64,000 nt of DNA from Bacillus sp. SLBN-46. Its GTDB lineage: Bacteria; Bacillota; Bacilli; Bacillales; Cytobacillaceae. Both the position numbers and the translations under genes were made by a program. Positions 52,272-60,225 of this stretch are shown here, piece by piece. Every line of letters starts with the position of its first letter. Position 1 is the first letter of the stretch. The notes under the pieces were generated by a model. That model searched no databases and was not told the DNA's origin. It worked only from the letters and a program-made list of their open reading frames with translations. The stretch is taken from positions 998,001 through 1,062,000 of the forward strand of contig NZ_JAVIZM010000001.1 in assembly GCF_031453555.1 (NCBI RefSeq), given 5' to 3'.

Positions 52272-53132
52272 ATGTTAGATCAAATCAAAGGTGCACTATT
52301 TGGATTTGCAATTGGTGACGCGTTAGGCGGGACCACCGAATTCTTAAATAAAGAAGAAATCGAACATAAATATGGTCGGGTTACGGACATAATCGGTGGA
52401 GGCGTTTGGGACTTAGAAAAGGGAGAAACCACAGATGATACAGCTATGACAATCTGCGTAGCACGGGGGATTTTAAAAAATCCACAAAATCCCGTGGAGG
52501 CCATTGGAGAAGAGTTTATTAAATGGTATGATTCCCGACCAAAGGATATAGGAATCATCATACGTACGGTTTTGGGGCTCTATGATGGTAATTGGTTTGA
52601 GACGGCTAAAAAAGCACACTATCAATCTCTTAACAAAATGACAGCAGGGAACGGTTCGCTTATGCGTTGTCTGCCAGTTGCCCTAGCCTACCAGGACATT
52701 GAAGAGGTGGAGGCCATTACACGAAATCAATCGAAGATGACTCATTATGATGGTAAAGCAGACGAAGCTTGCGTTATATATAACCGAATAGCCTGGCATG
52801 TCCTACGAGGCAAAGCTATAAAGGTAGCTATCAAAGAGGAAATCGAAGGAACCATCTATGAATCAGCCCTGAGTGGGGAGAAGCCATCGTGCCACCCAAG
52901 CGGATATGTAGTTGATACCATGCGTTGGGTGTTGTATTGCCTGCTAACTAGTGAATCCTTTTCCGACGTTGTGATTGGAGCTGCGAATGAAGGGCACGAT
53001 TCCGACACGATCGCTGCAATTGCAGGGGGATTGGCTGGATTATCATGCGGGTATAAGATGCTCCCAAGAGAGTATTGTGAGGTTTTGTTGGTGAAGGCTG
53101 AGTTAGAAGAATTAGCTATAAAACTTACCTAA
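52272..53132 (+). CDS. ADP-ribosylglycohydrolase family protein
   Basis: 286 residues. The ADPRH/DraG fold metal sites are visible: G-D-A-L-G-G-T-T-E-F, T-T-D-D-T-A-M (di-Asp for Mg) and G-H-D-S-D-T-I-A-A-I-A-G-G-L-A-G near the C-terminus. It removes ADP-ribose from proteins, nucleic acids or small molecules; the target is unknown. No ADP-ribosyltransferase is encoded nearby. The ATG at 52272 follows GGGAGTGAG and is where the family begins. Confidence 0.9.
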   Translation: MLDQIKGALFGFAIGDALGGTTEFLNKEEIEHKYGRVTDIIGGGVWDLEKGETTDDTAMTICVARGILKNPQNPVEAIGEEFIKWYDSRPKDIGIIIRTVLGLYDGNWFETAKKAHYQSLNKMTAGNGSLMRCLPVALAYQDIEEVEAITRNQSKMTHYDGKADEACVIYNRIAWHVLRGKAIKVAIKEEIEGTIYESALSGEKPSCHPSGYVVDTMRWVLYCLLTSESFSDVVIGAANEGHDSDTIAAIAGGLAGLSCGYKMLPREYCEVLLVKAELEELAIKLT

Positions 53133-53169
53133 AATAAAAACAGAGCAAGTCACAAAATGCACTCGCTCT
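53131..53169 (-). terminator. Terminator of the arsR-family gene
   Basis: On the minus strand AGAGCGAGT pairs with ACTTGCTCT, followed by a TTTTTATTTT tract. The hairpin overlaps the stop codon region. Confidence 0.65.
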
Positions 53170-53455
53170 CAACGATCTGGATTAGCTGCTTTAATTGTGC
53201 GACACTCTGGTCTAGTGAAAGGGAATAATAGCGCTGGGTTCCCTTTTGTTCACTGACGACGAGTTGGGTGTCGCGCATGATTTTTAAGTGATGGGAGATG
53301 GCCGGGCGCGATAGGTTCGACTGCTCGGCGATCTCATTGACACTTAACGGTTCCTTTTCCGCAAGCAACAGGATAATGTCCTGCCTTGCCGGGTCCGCTA
53401 GAGCGGTAAATAACGGTATACATGAACGAAATACATCGATTGCTTGTTGGGCCAT
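53150..53455 (-). CDS. ArsR-family transcriptional regulator
   Basis: 101 residues, winged helix: F-T-A-L-A-D-P-A-R-Q-D-I-I-L-L-L, then L-S-V-N-E-I-A-E-Q-S-N-L-S-R-P-A-I-S-H-H-L-K-I-M as the recognition region. No metal-binding cysteine motif in the HTH, so it is of the non-metal ArsR type. It is 31 bases downstream of the SDR gene and probably cotranscribed. The ATG at 53455 with AAGGGGG upstream is chosen. The TGTTTAA repeats before the SDR gene are likely its sites. Confidence 0.87.
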   Translation of the reverse strand: MAQQAIDVFRSCIPLFTALADPARQDIILLLAEKEPLSVNEIAEQSNLSRPAISHHLKIMRDTQLVVSEQKGTQRYYSLSLDQSVAQLKQLIQIVESECIL

Positions 53456-53486
53456 GCCTAACTTTCCCCCTTTTTGCATAAAAATG

Positions 53487-54251
53487 TTACTTTTCCCCTG
53501 CAACATATTTGGATATTTTCGCCGCTACGCTTCTTGGCATAAATTTTGCCCCAAGCACCCCTGCTTTATTTAAGCCGCCTGTCACAATGACACGTTTCCC
53601 GCGCATCAATGCCTCGTACCCCTGTTTTGCCACCACATCCGAGGACATCGCTTGATTAAACATTTTCGAGTTCTCGACACTCGCCACCGCACCGAAGTTC
53701 GTTTTTGTGGCACCAGGGCAAAGGGTGGTTACAGTTACGCCGGTACCGGCAAGCTCCTCCACAAGTGCTTCCGAGAAGGAAAGAACGTAGGCTTTGCTCG
53801 CAAAATAAACAGCCATCAATGGACCAGGCTGGAATGCCGCCGTACTTGCGACATTCAGAATTCTGCCGCTGTTTCGTTGCTTCATTTTAGGCAGGAAGTA
53901 GTAGGTAAGTTCCGTTAGGGCCGTGATGTTTAATTGAATCATATTGGTCTGCTTTTGGATATCGAGTTCATCAAAGTTGCCCATTAAACCGAAGCCGGCA
54001 TTATTCACAAGAACGTCAACCGAAAGCCCTTTTTGTTCGACTTCTTCAAAAACCTCCTTCGCCGCTCCTGGAACACTTAAGTCTTTAGAAATGACAGTTA
54101 CTTCCACATTTGAGTAAGTTTGTTTCATTTCATTAAGAGTGTTTTCGTTTCTAGCAACCAAAACAAGATTATAGCCATCCTTCGCAAACAGTTTTGCAAA
54201 CTCATAGCCTAAGCCGCTGGTTGCACCGGTTATTAATGCCGTTTTTTTCAT
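53487..54251 (-). CDS. Short-chain dehydrogenase/reductase
   Basis: 254 residues of the classical SDR fold: T-G-A-T-S-G-L-G-Y-E at the nucleotide site, N-N-A-G-F-G, catalytic Ser in N-V-A-S-T-A, Y-F-A-S-K-A-Y catalytic pair and P-G-A-T-K-T-N after it. It belongs to the DltE/YqjQ-like general branch; the substrate is unknown. GGAGGT is 7 bases before the ATG at 54251. First gene of a two-gene operon with the ArsR regulator. Confidence 0.9.
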   Translation of the reverse strand: MKKTALITGATSGLGYEFAKLFAKDGYNLVLVARNENTLNEMKQTYSNVEVTVISKDLSVPGAAKEVFEEVEQKGLSVDVLVNNAGFGLMGNFDELDIQKQTNMIQLNITALTELTYYFLPKMKQRNSGRILNVASTAAFQPGPLMAVYFASKAYVLSFSEALVEELAGTGVTVTTLCPGATKTNFGAVASVENSKMFNQAMSSDVVAKQGYEALMRGKRVIVTGGLNKAGVLGAKFMPRSVAAKISKYVAGEK

Positions 54252-54288
54252 AAAAAAGACCTCCATAAGTTGTATATATATGTTCGAG

Positions 54289-54312
54289 TGTTTAAATGTT
54301 TAAGTGTTTAAA
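54289..54312. promoter_or_regulatory. Tandem TGTTTAA operator before the SDR-ArsR operon
   Basis: TGTTTAA occurs at 54289, 54297 and 54305, exactly 8 bases apart; the last merges into GTTTAAAC, giving an inverted half as well. A TATATA stretch at 54273-54280 may be the -10. It is a likely autoregulatory ArsR site. Confidence 0.5.
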
Positions 54313-54367
54313 CATATAATAATTAAAGAACAACTAAATGTCAATGAGAAGTGGGAATGGAAAAAAT

Positions 54368-54445
54368 ATGAAACCTTTAATTCTACTGAGCGTATTATTA
54401 GGTAGTTTATTAGATGTAGGAGTGATTACAAATGTACGAGCATAA
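54368..54445 (+). CDS. Possible 25-residue hydrophobic leader peptide
   Basis: ATG at 54368 reads M-K-P-L-I-L-L-S-V-L-L-G-S-L-L-D-V-G and ends at TAA 54443-54445, overlapping the DUF4177 start by 14 bases. It has a Lys at position 2 and then a hydrophobic core, like a small membrane peptide. GGAATGG lies upstream at poor spacing. Possibly translationally coupled to DUF4177; could be chance. Confidence 0.25.
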   Translation: MKPLILLSVLLGSLLDVGVITNVRA

Positions 54446-54620
54446 GTTTGTGAAAGTAGATTTAACCATGTTTGGAGGCAAACCAAAAGAAAGCTATCAA
54501 GACATAATAATAGAGCATGAAAAGTCTGGATGGGAATTAGTGCAGATTTTTGCTCCAGGAACAGCAGCCTATGGGGCAGCCGCTTATTTTGAAATCATCT
54601 TAAAGAGACGAGTGGAGTAG
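54432..54620 (+). CDS. DUF4177 family protein
   Basis: 62 residues: Y-E-H-K-F-V-K-V near the start, I-I-I-E-H-E-K-S-G-W-E-L-V-Q-I-F in the middle and Y-F-E-I-I-L-K-R-R at the end, the DUF4177 pattern of a small alpha/beta protein. GGAG lies 9 bases before ATG. Function unknown. Confidence 0.83.
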   Translation: MYEHKFVKVDLTMFGGKPKESYQDIIIEHEKSGWELVQIFAPGTAAYGAAAYFEIILKRRVE

Positions 54621-54762
54621 AAGGGGGAACTTTATCACGGTTCATGATGGTCAGTTTTTGTTTTGCTTCTAAATTGGAAATGGAGTATTCTTGTGAATGA
54701 GTTCATTTTTAGTTTTTGCAGGAACTATTTATTTATCATAGGAGGATGGTTCGAATGCTAAA

Positions 54763-54775
54763 GGGGACAGACCCC
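54763..54775. repeat. Palindromic element, copy 16 (single degenerate arm)
   Basis: GGGGACAGACCCC with an AAA/TTT extension. It lies just after a good AGGAGG-ATG start that opens only a 17-codon frame, and 53 bases before manA. Confidence 0.55.
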
Positions 54776-54827
54776 TTTCGACACAACTCTCCACAAGTGA
54801 CTACATAGAGCAGGAGGAATTGATTAC

Positions 54828-55772
54828 ATGCAGCCGTTATTTTTGAAGCCTGTCTTTAAAGAGAGAATTTGGGGAGGAACAGCCCTAAAGCAAGAGTTTG
54901 GATATGAGATTCCATCCGAACATACAGGAGAATGTTGGGCAATTTCTGCTCATCAAAATGGTCCTTCCATCATTGAAAATGGTCCATATGCAGGGATGAC
55001 TCTTGATGAGGTATGGACCAAGCATCCGGATCTTTTTGGAAATCCAAAAGAAGAAGTGTTTCCTCTATTAACGAAAATTTTAGATGCAAATATGGATTTA
55101 TCCGTGCAAGTGCACCCAGATGATGCGTATGCAAAGGTTAACGAAAATGGAGACCTAGGAAAGACAGAATGCTGGTACATCATCGATTGTAAAGAAGATG
55201 CTGACATGATCTTCGGCCACAATGCGAAAACAAGGGAAGAATTAGTAGAACAGATCAACGAAGGAAAATGGACTGATCTCCTTCGTCGTGTAAAAATTAA
55301 GCCAGGGGACTTTTTCTATGTACCAAGTGGCACGATTCACGCGTTGTGCGAAGGCACACTTGTGCTAGAAACACAGCAAAGTTCTGATACCACTTACCGA
55401 GTATACGATTATGACCGCCGCGACGCGGAAGGTAATTTACGTGAACTTCATTTGGAAAAAGCGATTGAGGTAACGACTGTTCCACACCAAGATGCAGAGA
55501 CGGCACCTCGAGTGAAAGAGGAAGAGAACGCAACGGTAACTACTTTTGTCGAATCAGAGTTCTTTTCTGTGTACAAATGGGATGTCCACGGAAAGGCTAG
55601 CTTCTCTTTTGCAGACAAATACGTGCTATTCAGCGTAATTAAAGGTGAAGGATCCCTTGTCCATCAAGGTGAAACCTATAATTTGAACAAAGGAACGCAC
55701 TTTATACTCCCTGTTGGAGTTGGCCGATTCGAAATTGACGGCAATTGCGAATTGATTGTTTCACATACGTAA
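54828..55772 (+). CDS. manA: Mannose-6-phosphate isomerase, class I
   Basis: 314 residues, the short Bacillus ManA form. Zinc ligands are in S-V-Q-V-H-P-D-D and K-T-E-C-W-Y; the catalytic region is F-Y-V-P-S-G-T-I-H-A-L with the third ligand His, and R-V-Y-D-Y-D-R-R follows. It interconverts mannose-6-phosphate and fructose-6-phosphate in the cytosol. It supplies the last step for mannose released or phosphorolysed by the GH130/GH2 locus at 20-24 kb. AGGAGGAA precedes ATG. Confidence 0.95.
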   Translation: MQPLFLKPVFKERIWGGTALKQEFGYEIPSEHTGECWAISAHQNGPSIIENGPYAGMTLDEVWTKHPDLFGNPKEEVFPLLTKILDANMDLSVQVHPDDAYAKVNENGDLGKTECWYIIDCKEDADMIFGHNAKTREELVEQINEGKWTDLLRRVKIKPGDFFYVPSGTIHALCEGTLVLETQQSSDTTYRVYDYDRRDAEGNLRELHLEKAIEVTTVPHQDAETAPRVKEEENATVTTFVESEFFSVYKWDVHGKASFSFADKYVLFSVIKGEGSLVHQGETYNLNKGTHFILPVGVGRFEIDGNCELIVSHT

Positions 55773-55783
55773 ATAAGAAAGAA

Positions 55784-55827
55784 GGGGACAGTCCCTCAGC
55801 GCTTTAAAGCGCCGGGGGACTGTCCCC
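55784..55827. repeat. 44-bp palindromic element, copy 17
   Basis: Arms GGGGACAGTCCCTC and GGGGGACTGTCCCC around AGCGCTTTAAAGCGCC; the loop itself is a perfect palindrome AGCGCTTTAAAGCGC-like. AAGAAGG/CCTTCTT flanks lengthen the stem, 12 bases after the manA stop. Confidence 0.95.
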
Positions 55828-55849
55828 TTCTTGTTATCTTAAAATAAAA

Positions 55850-55895
55850 TTGACTTTTTAAAATATTCAGAATAAACTTTACCTATCAGATAGGT
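55850..55895 (+). promoter_or_regulatory. Promoter and GntR-type operator
   Basis: TTGACT (55850-55855), 17-base spacer, TAAACT (55873-55878). The perfect 15-bp palindrome ACCTATCAGATAGGT (55881-55895) covers the expected start point. It should be the autoregulatory site of the GntR product and control the PLP enzyme and ABC genes. Confidence 0.7.
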
Positions 55896-55938
55896 GGACA
55901 GTCGTATAGTAGAAAATGAGAGAGAAGGTGACCGTCTC

Positions 55939-56616
55939 ATGAAAACGATCAAAAAAGTATCAATGCACGAAATGATCGCGGAAGAAATCAAGAAATACAT
56001 AAATGACCATCAATTGAAAAAGGGGGACAAACTGCCGTCTGTAGCCGAACTGACTAGCATTCTCGGTGTGAGCCGCTCGAGCATCCGCGAGGGCTTACGC
56101 TACCTTGAAGGGTTCGATGTTATTGAGGTCCAAAACGGAAAAGGCATCTTCGTGAAAGAAGGAGACGGTTTGAAAATCGAAGCCAAAATAGATGTAGAGC
56201 AGGAAAAAAACTATCTGCTCCACATAAGTGAACTGCGTAGAGCGCTAGAAGGAAAAGCCGTAGAATTAGCAACGCTAAGAGCAACCGATGAAGAAATCGA
56301 AGAAATGGACCAGCTGATCACTGAAGTCATCCGGCTAAGAGATGCAGGGATTGATTCATCTGAAGTGGACTGGGAATTTCATAAAGTCATTTATCGAGCC
56401 TCCCATAACCCCTTGCTAGAAAGTGTCGCCGAATCCGTCTCCGACACCTTCAATAAACTCTGGAGCAAGCCGTTTGGCATTGAACATATTTTCAGTGACA
56501 CCCTGACATTCCACAGCACGATGCTTGACGGCATCAAACAGCGCGACCCAGCTTATGCGTTACAAGAGTTTAATAAAATCATAGATGCAGTCGAACACAC
56601 CGTCCGCCGCATCTAG
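55939..56616 (+). CDS. GntR-family regulator, FadR type
   Basis: 225 residues. N-terminal winged helix (G-D-K-L-P-S-V-A-E-L-T-S-I-L-G-V-S-R-S-S-I-R-E-G-L) and an all-helical FCD ligand domain (L-R-R-A-L-E-G-K-A-V-E-L-A, D-W-E-F-H-K-V-I-Y-R-A-S-H-N with metal-binding Asp/His residues). It heads an operon with a Cys/Met-type PLP enzyme and a sugar ABC importer, so its ligand may be the imported compound or its acid. The ATG at 55939 follows GAAGGTGA. Confidence 0.9.
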   Translation: MKTIKKVSMHEMIAEEIKKYINDHQLKKGDKLPSVAELTSILGVSRSSIREGLRYLEGFDVIEVQNGKGIFVKEGDGLKIEAKIDVEQEKNYLLHISELRRALEGKAVELATLRATDEEIEEMDQLITEVIRLRDAGIDSSEVDWEFHKVIYRASHNPLLESVAESVSDTFNKLWSKPFGIEHIFSDTLTFHSTMLDGIKQRDPAYALQEFNKIIDAVEHTVRRI

Positions 56617-56675
56617 GCAACAGCCATACTAGGCTAACACGGTTCGGCACAAAACTAACGAAAGAAGGAATGAGA

Positions 56676-57869
56676 ATGACGAACAAATTTTTATCAGATG
56701 AACATATTGTCACCCATCTCGGTGACGAATATGACCGCTTCCACGGAGCCGTTGTTCCGCCTATCTATCAAAATTCTCTCTTTGTCTTTAAGGATTTTGA
56801 CCAGCTCGCCGAAGCCATGAAGGACGAGCAAAACAGCTATCTCTACTGGCGTGGCACCAATCCCACCGTCCAAATCGTCGAGCAAAAAATTGCCGCCCTC
56901 GAAAAAGGTGAGAAATGTAAACTATTCGCCTCAGGAATGGCCGCTATTTCATCTGCCATCCTCACGTTCCTAAAAGCAGGAGATCACGTACTAAGCATTA
57001 GCAATATTTACGGACCTACCACGAAGTTTTTCACCTATGCCGAAAAATTTGGTATCACTCACACCAACACACTTCAAACCGATCTAGACACCATTGAATC
57101 TCTCATCAAGCCCAACACCAAAGTCATCTACCTAGAAAGCCCAACCACCATGACCTTTAAGCTCGTTGACCTGAAGGCCATTGCCGACCTAGCCAAGCAG
57201 CGCGGTATCAAAACGATTATTGATAACACTTGGGCGACTCCTATTTTCCAGAACCCTATTACACTAGGAATCGATATGGTGGTCCATTCCGTTTCCAAAT
57301 ACTTAGGGGGCCATAGCGACCTCGTTGGCGGGGCGCTCATCACCAGCAAAGAAATCATGGATCACCTATTCTATCACGAATATCAATTACTCGGCGGAGT
57401 CATGCCACCCTATGAAGCCTGGCTGTTAATGCGTGGACTGCGCACCCTGCCTCTACGAATGAAAGCACATCAAGAAAGCGGGATGAAAATTGCCACCTTT
57501 TTAGAAAACCATCCTTCTGTCAAAAAAGTAAACTATCCAGGCTTAAAAAGCTCTCCAGATTATGAACTCGGCACCAAGCAATTAAAAGGATATTCCGGTT
57601 TATTGAGCTTTGAACTCGCGAACAATTCCTTCGAGTCCGTTCGCAAGGTGATTAACAACCTGAAACAGTTCCAAATCGGAGTTTCTTGGGGGGGCTTTGA
57701 GAGTCTCGTCATCTCACCGAATTACGGCTATAACACGGAGCAACTGGTTGCTAGCGGCATGGATCCAGGCTTAATTCGACTATCTGTCGGGTTAGAAAAC
57801 GTCGATGAACTGATGGAAGACCTCAACACGGCATTTAGAGCTACAATCACAAACGGTATAAAAGGCTGA
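56676..57869 (+). CDS. Cys/Met metabolism PLP-dependent enzyme (cystathionine lyase/synthase family)
   Basis: 397 residues. Y-W-R-G-T-N-P-T-V-Q-I-V-E and L-F-A-S-G-M-A-A-I are the usual N-terminal blocks. D-N-T-W-A-T-P holds the ring-binding Asp, and the PLP Lys is in H-S-V-S-K-Y-L-G-G-H-S-D. The C-terminal domain ends in I-R-L-S-V-G-L-E. Members perform beta- or gamma-elimination or replacement on sulfur amino acids. Its placement with a sugar ABC importer and not with met/cys genes is odd. The ATG at 56676 has GAAGGA 6 bases upstream. Confidence 0.88.
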   Translation: MTNKFLSDEHIVTHLGDEYDRFHGAVVPPIYQNSLFVFKDFDQLAEAMKDEQNSYLYWRGTNPTVQIVEQKIAALEKGEKCKLFASGMAAISSAILTFLKAGDHVLSISNIYGPTTKFFTYAEKFGITHTNTLQTDLDTIESLIKPNTKVIYLESPTTMTFKLVDLKAIADLAKQRGIKTIIDNTWATPIFQNPITLGIDMVVHSVSKYLGGHSDLVGGALITSKEIMDHLFYHEYQLLGGVMPPYEAWLLMRGLRTLPLRMKAHQESGMKIATFLENHPSVKKVNYPGLKSSPDYELGTKQLKGYSGLLSFELANNSFESVRKVINNLKQFQIGVSWGGFESLVISPNYGYNTEQLVASGMDPGLIRLSVGLENVDELMEDLNTAFRATITNGIKG

Positions 57870-57914
57870 CCTTTTATATAAAAAAGAAAAACATTTCAGA
57901 GGGGGATAAATTTG

Positions 57915-59231
57915 ATGCTTCATCTCAAAAAAGGATTTTTGATGTTGGTGCTTGTCATGGTTTTCCTAGGCCTACTCGCAGGCTGTAGCGAATCCAAAGA
58001 AACAAGCTCGGAAGAAGGCGAAGCCAAAGTCACACTACGAATGGTTGAGAGTATTACAAGCCCAGCAAGAACCAAGCTGTTGAAACAGATGATTTCCAAG
58101 TTTGAAAAAGAAAATCCAGGGATTAAAGTGGAGCTCATCTCCCCGCCATTAAAGAGTGCGGATGAAAAAATCACCCAAATGTTAATGGCAAAAGAGGATA
58201 TCGATGTATTAGAGGTCCGCGAGCAAACCGTTAAAAATTTCGCGAATAACAAGTTTATTGAAGACCTTTCCCGCTATACAAGCCAGTGGAAGGAGTGGGA
58301 TACATTAACCGAAACCATCAAACACGGTGCGACTGCGGTTGACCACAATCCTTATTACATTCCATATGGTGTGTATGAAAAAACGTTATTTTACAGAAAA
58401 GATTGGTTTGAAGAGGCTGGCATCAAAGTTCCAGAAACTTGGGATGAGCTAGTGGACGCGGCCATTAAATTGACGGACAAATCGAAGAATCGCTACGGCT
58501 ACAGCTTTAGAGGCGGTGCCGGTGCAGCGGATTATATTGAATTTATGACATGGTCTTATCTTGGAAAAAATATTGTCCAGAATGATGCCTATTTTACAAA
58601 AGAAGGAAAAACGATGTTTGAAACGCCTGAAGCAAAACAAGTACTAGATACGTATTTGAAATTATACAAAGAAGCATCGCCACCAGATTCCGTTAGCTGG
58701 AGCTACCCTGAAATGGTTCAAGGCTTCACATCTGGCATGACAGCGATGTTAATCCAGGACCCAGAGGTTATTGTAACGGCTGAGGAAAATATGAAAAAAG
58801 GGACGTGGGCAACCGCTCCACTTCCAAAAGGTACGCCATCAGGTGTGGCTCAACAGCCTGCCGGAACAGCTGGTTGGGGAATTGGAGCTTACTCGAAGCA
58901 TAAGGATGAAGCTTGGAAGCTAGTTTCTTTCCTATCAAGCCCAGAGCAAAACCTATACTTTGCTAAAAATAATTCGTTAATTCCGATTCATTTAAGTGCA
59001 GGGGATGACCCGTATTTCAAGGAAGGTTACTTCAGCTCTTATATCCAAATGAATGCAAAGCCAGAAGAGTTCTTGATTGCTGACCGTCCTGTTGAGTACA
59101 AGGGTTATGCAGAATACAGAGCGATGGCTGATAAAGATATTCAGGCCATGTTGTTAGGAAAGCTATCGAAGGAAGACGCATTAGCCAAGTGGTCTGATTT
59201 TTGGAAAAAGGAAAAAGCCAATAAAAAATAG
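57915..59231 (+). CDS. ABC transporter substrate-binding lipoprotein, sugar family
   Basis: 438 residues. Lipobox L-L-A-G-C (Cys about 24), then a family 1 solute-binding domain: F-E-K-E-N-P-G-I-K-V-E-L, D-V-L-E-V-R-E-Q, Y-I-P-Y-G-V-Y-E-K-T-L-F-Y-R-K-D-W-F and P-E-T-W-D-E-L-V-D-A-A. The ligand is unknown. It is followed by two permeases but no ATPase. GAGGGGG lies upstream of ATG 57915. Confidence 0.9.
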   Translation: MLHLKKGFLMLVLVMVFLGLLAGCSESKETSSEEGEAKVTLRMVESITSPARTKLLKQMISKFEKENPGIKVELISPPLKSADEKITQMLMAKEDIDVLEVREQTVKNFANNKFIEDLSRYTSQWKEWDTLTETIKHGATAVDHNPYYIPYGVYEKTLFYRKDWFEEAGIKVPETWDELVDAAIKLTDKSKNRYGYSFRGGAGAADYIEFMTWSYLGKNIVQNDAYFTKEGKTMFETPEAKQVLDTYLKLYKEASPPDSVSWSYPEMVQGFTSGMTAMLIQDPEVIVTAEENMKKGTWATAPLPKGTPSGVAQQPAGTAGWGIGAYSKHKDEAWKLVSFLSSPEQNLYFAKNNSLIPIHLSAGDDPYFKEGYFSSYIQMNAKPEEFLIADRPVEYKGYAEYRAMADKDIQAMLLGKLSKEDALAKWSDFWKKEKANKK

Positions 59232-59292
59232 CACCGGTGGGGGCAGTGGAGTTCTGCTGCCCCCTTATGTTTTAGAGAGGAGCGTATGACAC

Positions 59293-60225
59293 TTGAAGAC
59301 GCAAACTGAACCAGTTACCAATCGAAGCTTGCCAACGTTTTCGATCTCCAAGCATGGATTGTTTATTTTCCTTAGCTTACTTCCTGCCTTATTGCTTGTC
59401 GCCGTTTTCATCTATTATCCATTATTCAAAGGGGTCATTATGGCCTTCCAAAATTACTCTCTATTTGACTTAACGAACATCGAGTTCATCGGATTCGATA
59501 ACTTTAAAACTGTCATGGCTGATCCTGGATTTAAAGAGTCATTAGTGAATAGCTTCTATTGGGTGTTTTTTTCACTCATTCCCCAGTTTGTGATTGGGTT
59601 TGTGGTTGCACTATTATTGCGGAGAAAGTTCCGAGGCAGAGGCGTGTACCAAGCCTTTATCTTCTTTCCATGGGCGATGTCCGGTTTCTTAATCGGGTTG
59701 ATTTGGCGGTGGATGTTAAATGGGCAAAGTGGCGTGATAAATGACCTGTTGTTGAAGGCAGGAATCATTGATACCGCGATTCCTTTTTTAGCAGATCCCA
59801 CTTGGTCGATGGTTTCCGTCATTGTGGCAAACGTCTGGTATGGAATCACCTTTTTTTCCATCATGATTTTAGCCGCCCTGCAGTCGATTCCAGACGAGTT
59901 GTTTGAAGCGGCCAAGATTGACGGGGCAAACTATTTCCAACAGTTGTTCAAGATTACCGTTCCGTATATTTTACCGACGCTGATTGTCACAACGTTATTG
60001 CGCGTGATTTGGATTTTAAACTTCCCTGATTTGATTTATTCGTTAACTAACGGCGGGCCAGCAGGATCCACTCATATTCTTTCAACTTTCATGCTGGAAA
60101 AATTAATCATGGGACAGAACTATGGACAGGCTGCTTCGATTGGTGTCATTATGATTTTCCTTTTATTGTGCTTTTCTATTTTTTATTTATTGGCAACGAA
60201 ATTCAATAAAGCGGGTGATTTTTAA
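59293..60225 (+). CDS. ABC transporter permease (MalF type)
   Basis: 310 residues, six helices, EAA loop E-A-A-K-I-D-G-A-N-Y-F-Q-Q-L-F-K-I-T-V-P and L-T-N-G-G-P-A-G-S-T after it. The TTG start at 59293 follows GAGGAG; the ATG just upstream opens only a short frame. The stop overlaps the next start. Confidence 0.9.
   Translation: MKTQTEPVTNRSLPTFSISKHGLFIFLSLLPALLLVAVFIYYPLFKGVIMAFQNYSLFDLTNIEFIGFDNFKTVMADPGFKESLVNSFYWVFFSLIPQFVIGFVVALLLRRKFRGRGVYQAFIFFPWAMSGFLIGLIWRWMLNGQSGVINDLLLKAGIIDTAIPFLADPTWSMVSVIVANVWYGITFFSIMILAALQSIPDELFEAAKIDGANYFQQLFKITVPYILPTLIVTTLLRVIWILNFPDLIYSLTNGGPAGSTHILSTFMLEKLIMGQNYGQAASIGVIMIFLLLCFSIFYLLATKFNKAGDF

Noticed and set aside
54755..54808. 17-codon frame after a strong AGGAGG site before manA
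   Set aside because: It runs through a degenerate repeat arm and has no recognisable product; possibly the remnant of a gene start. Kept out of the gene list.
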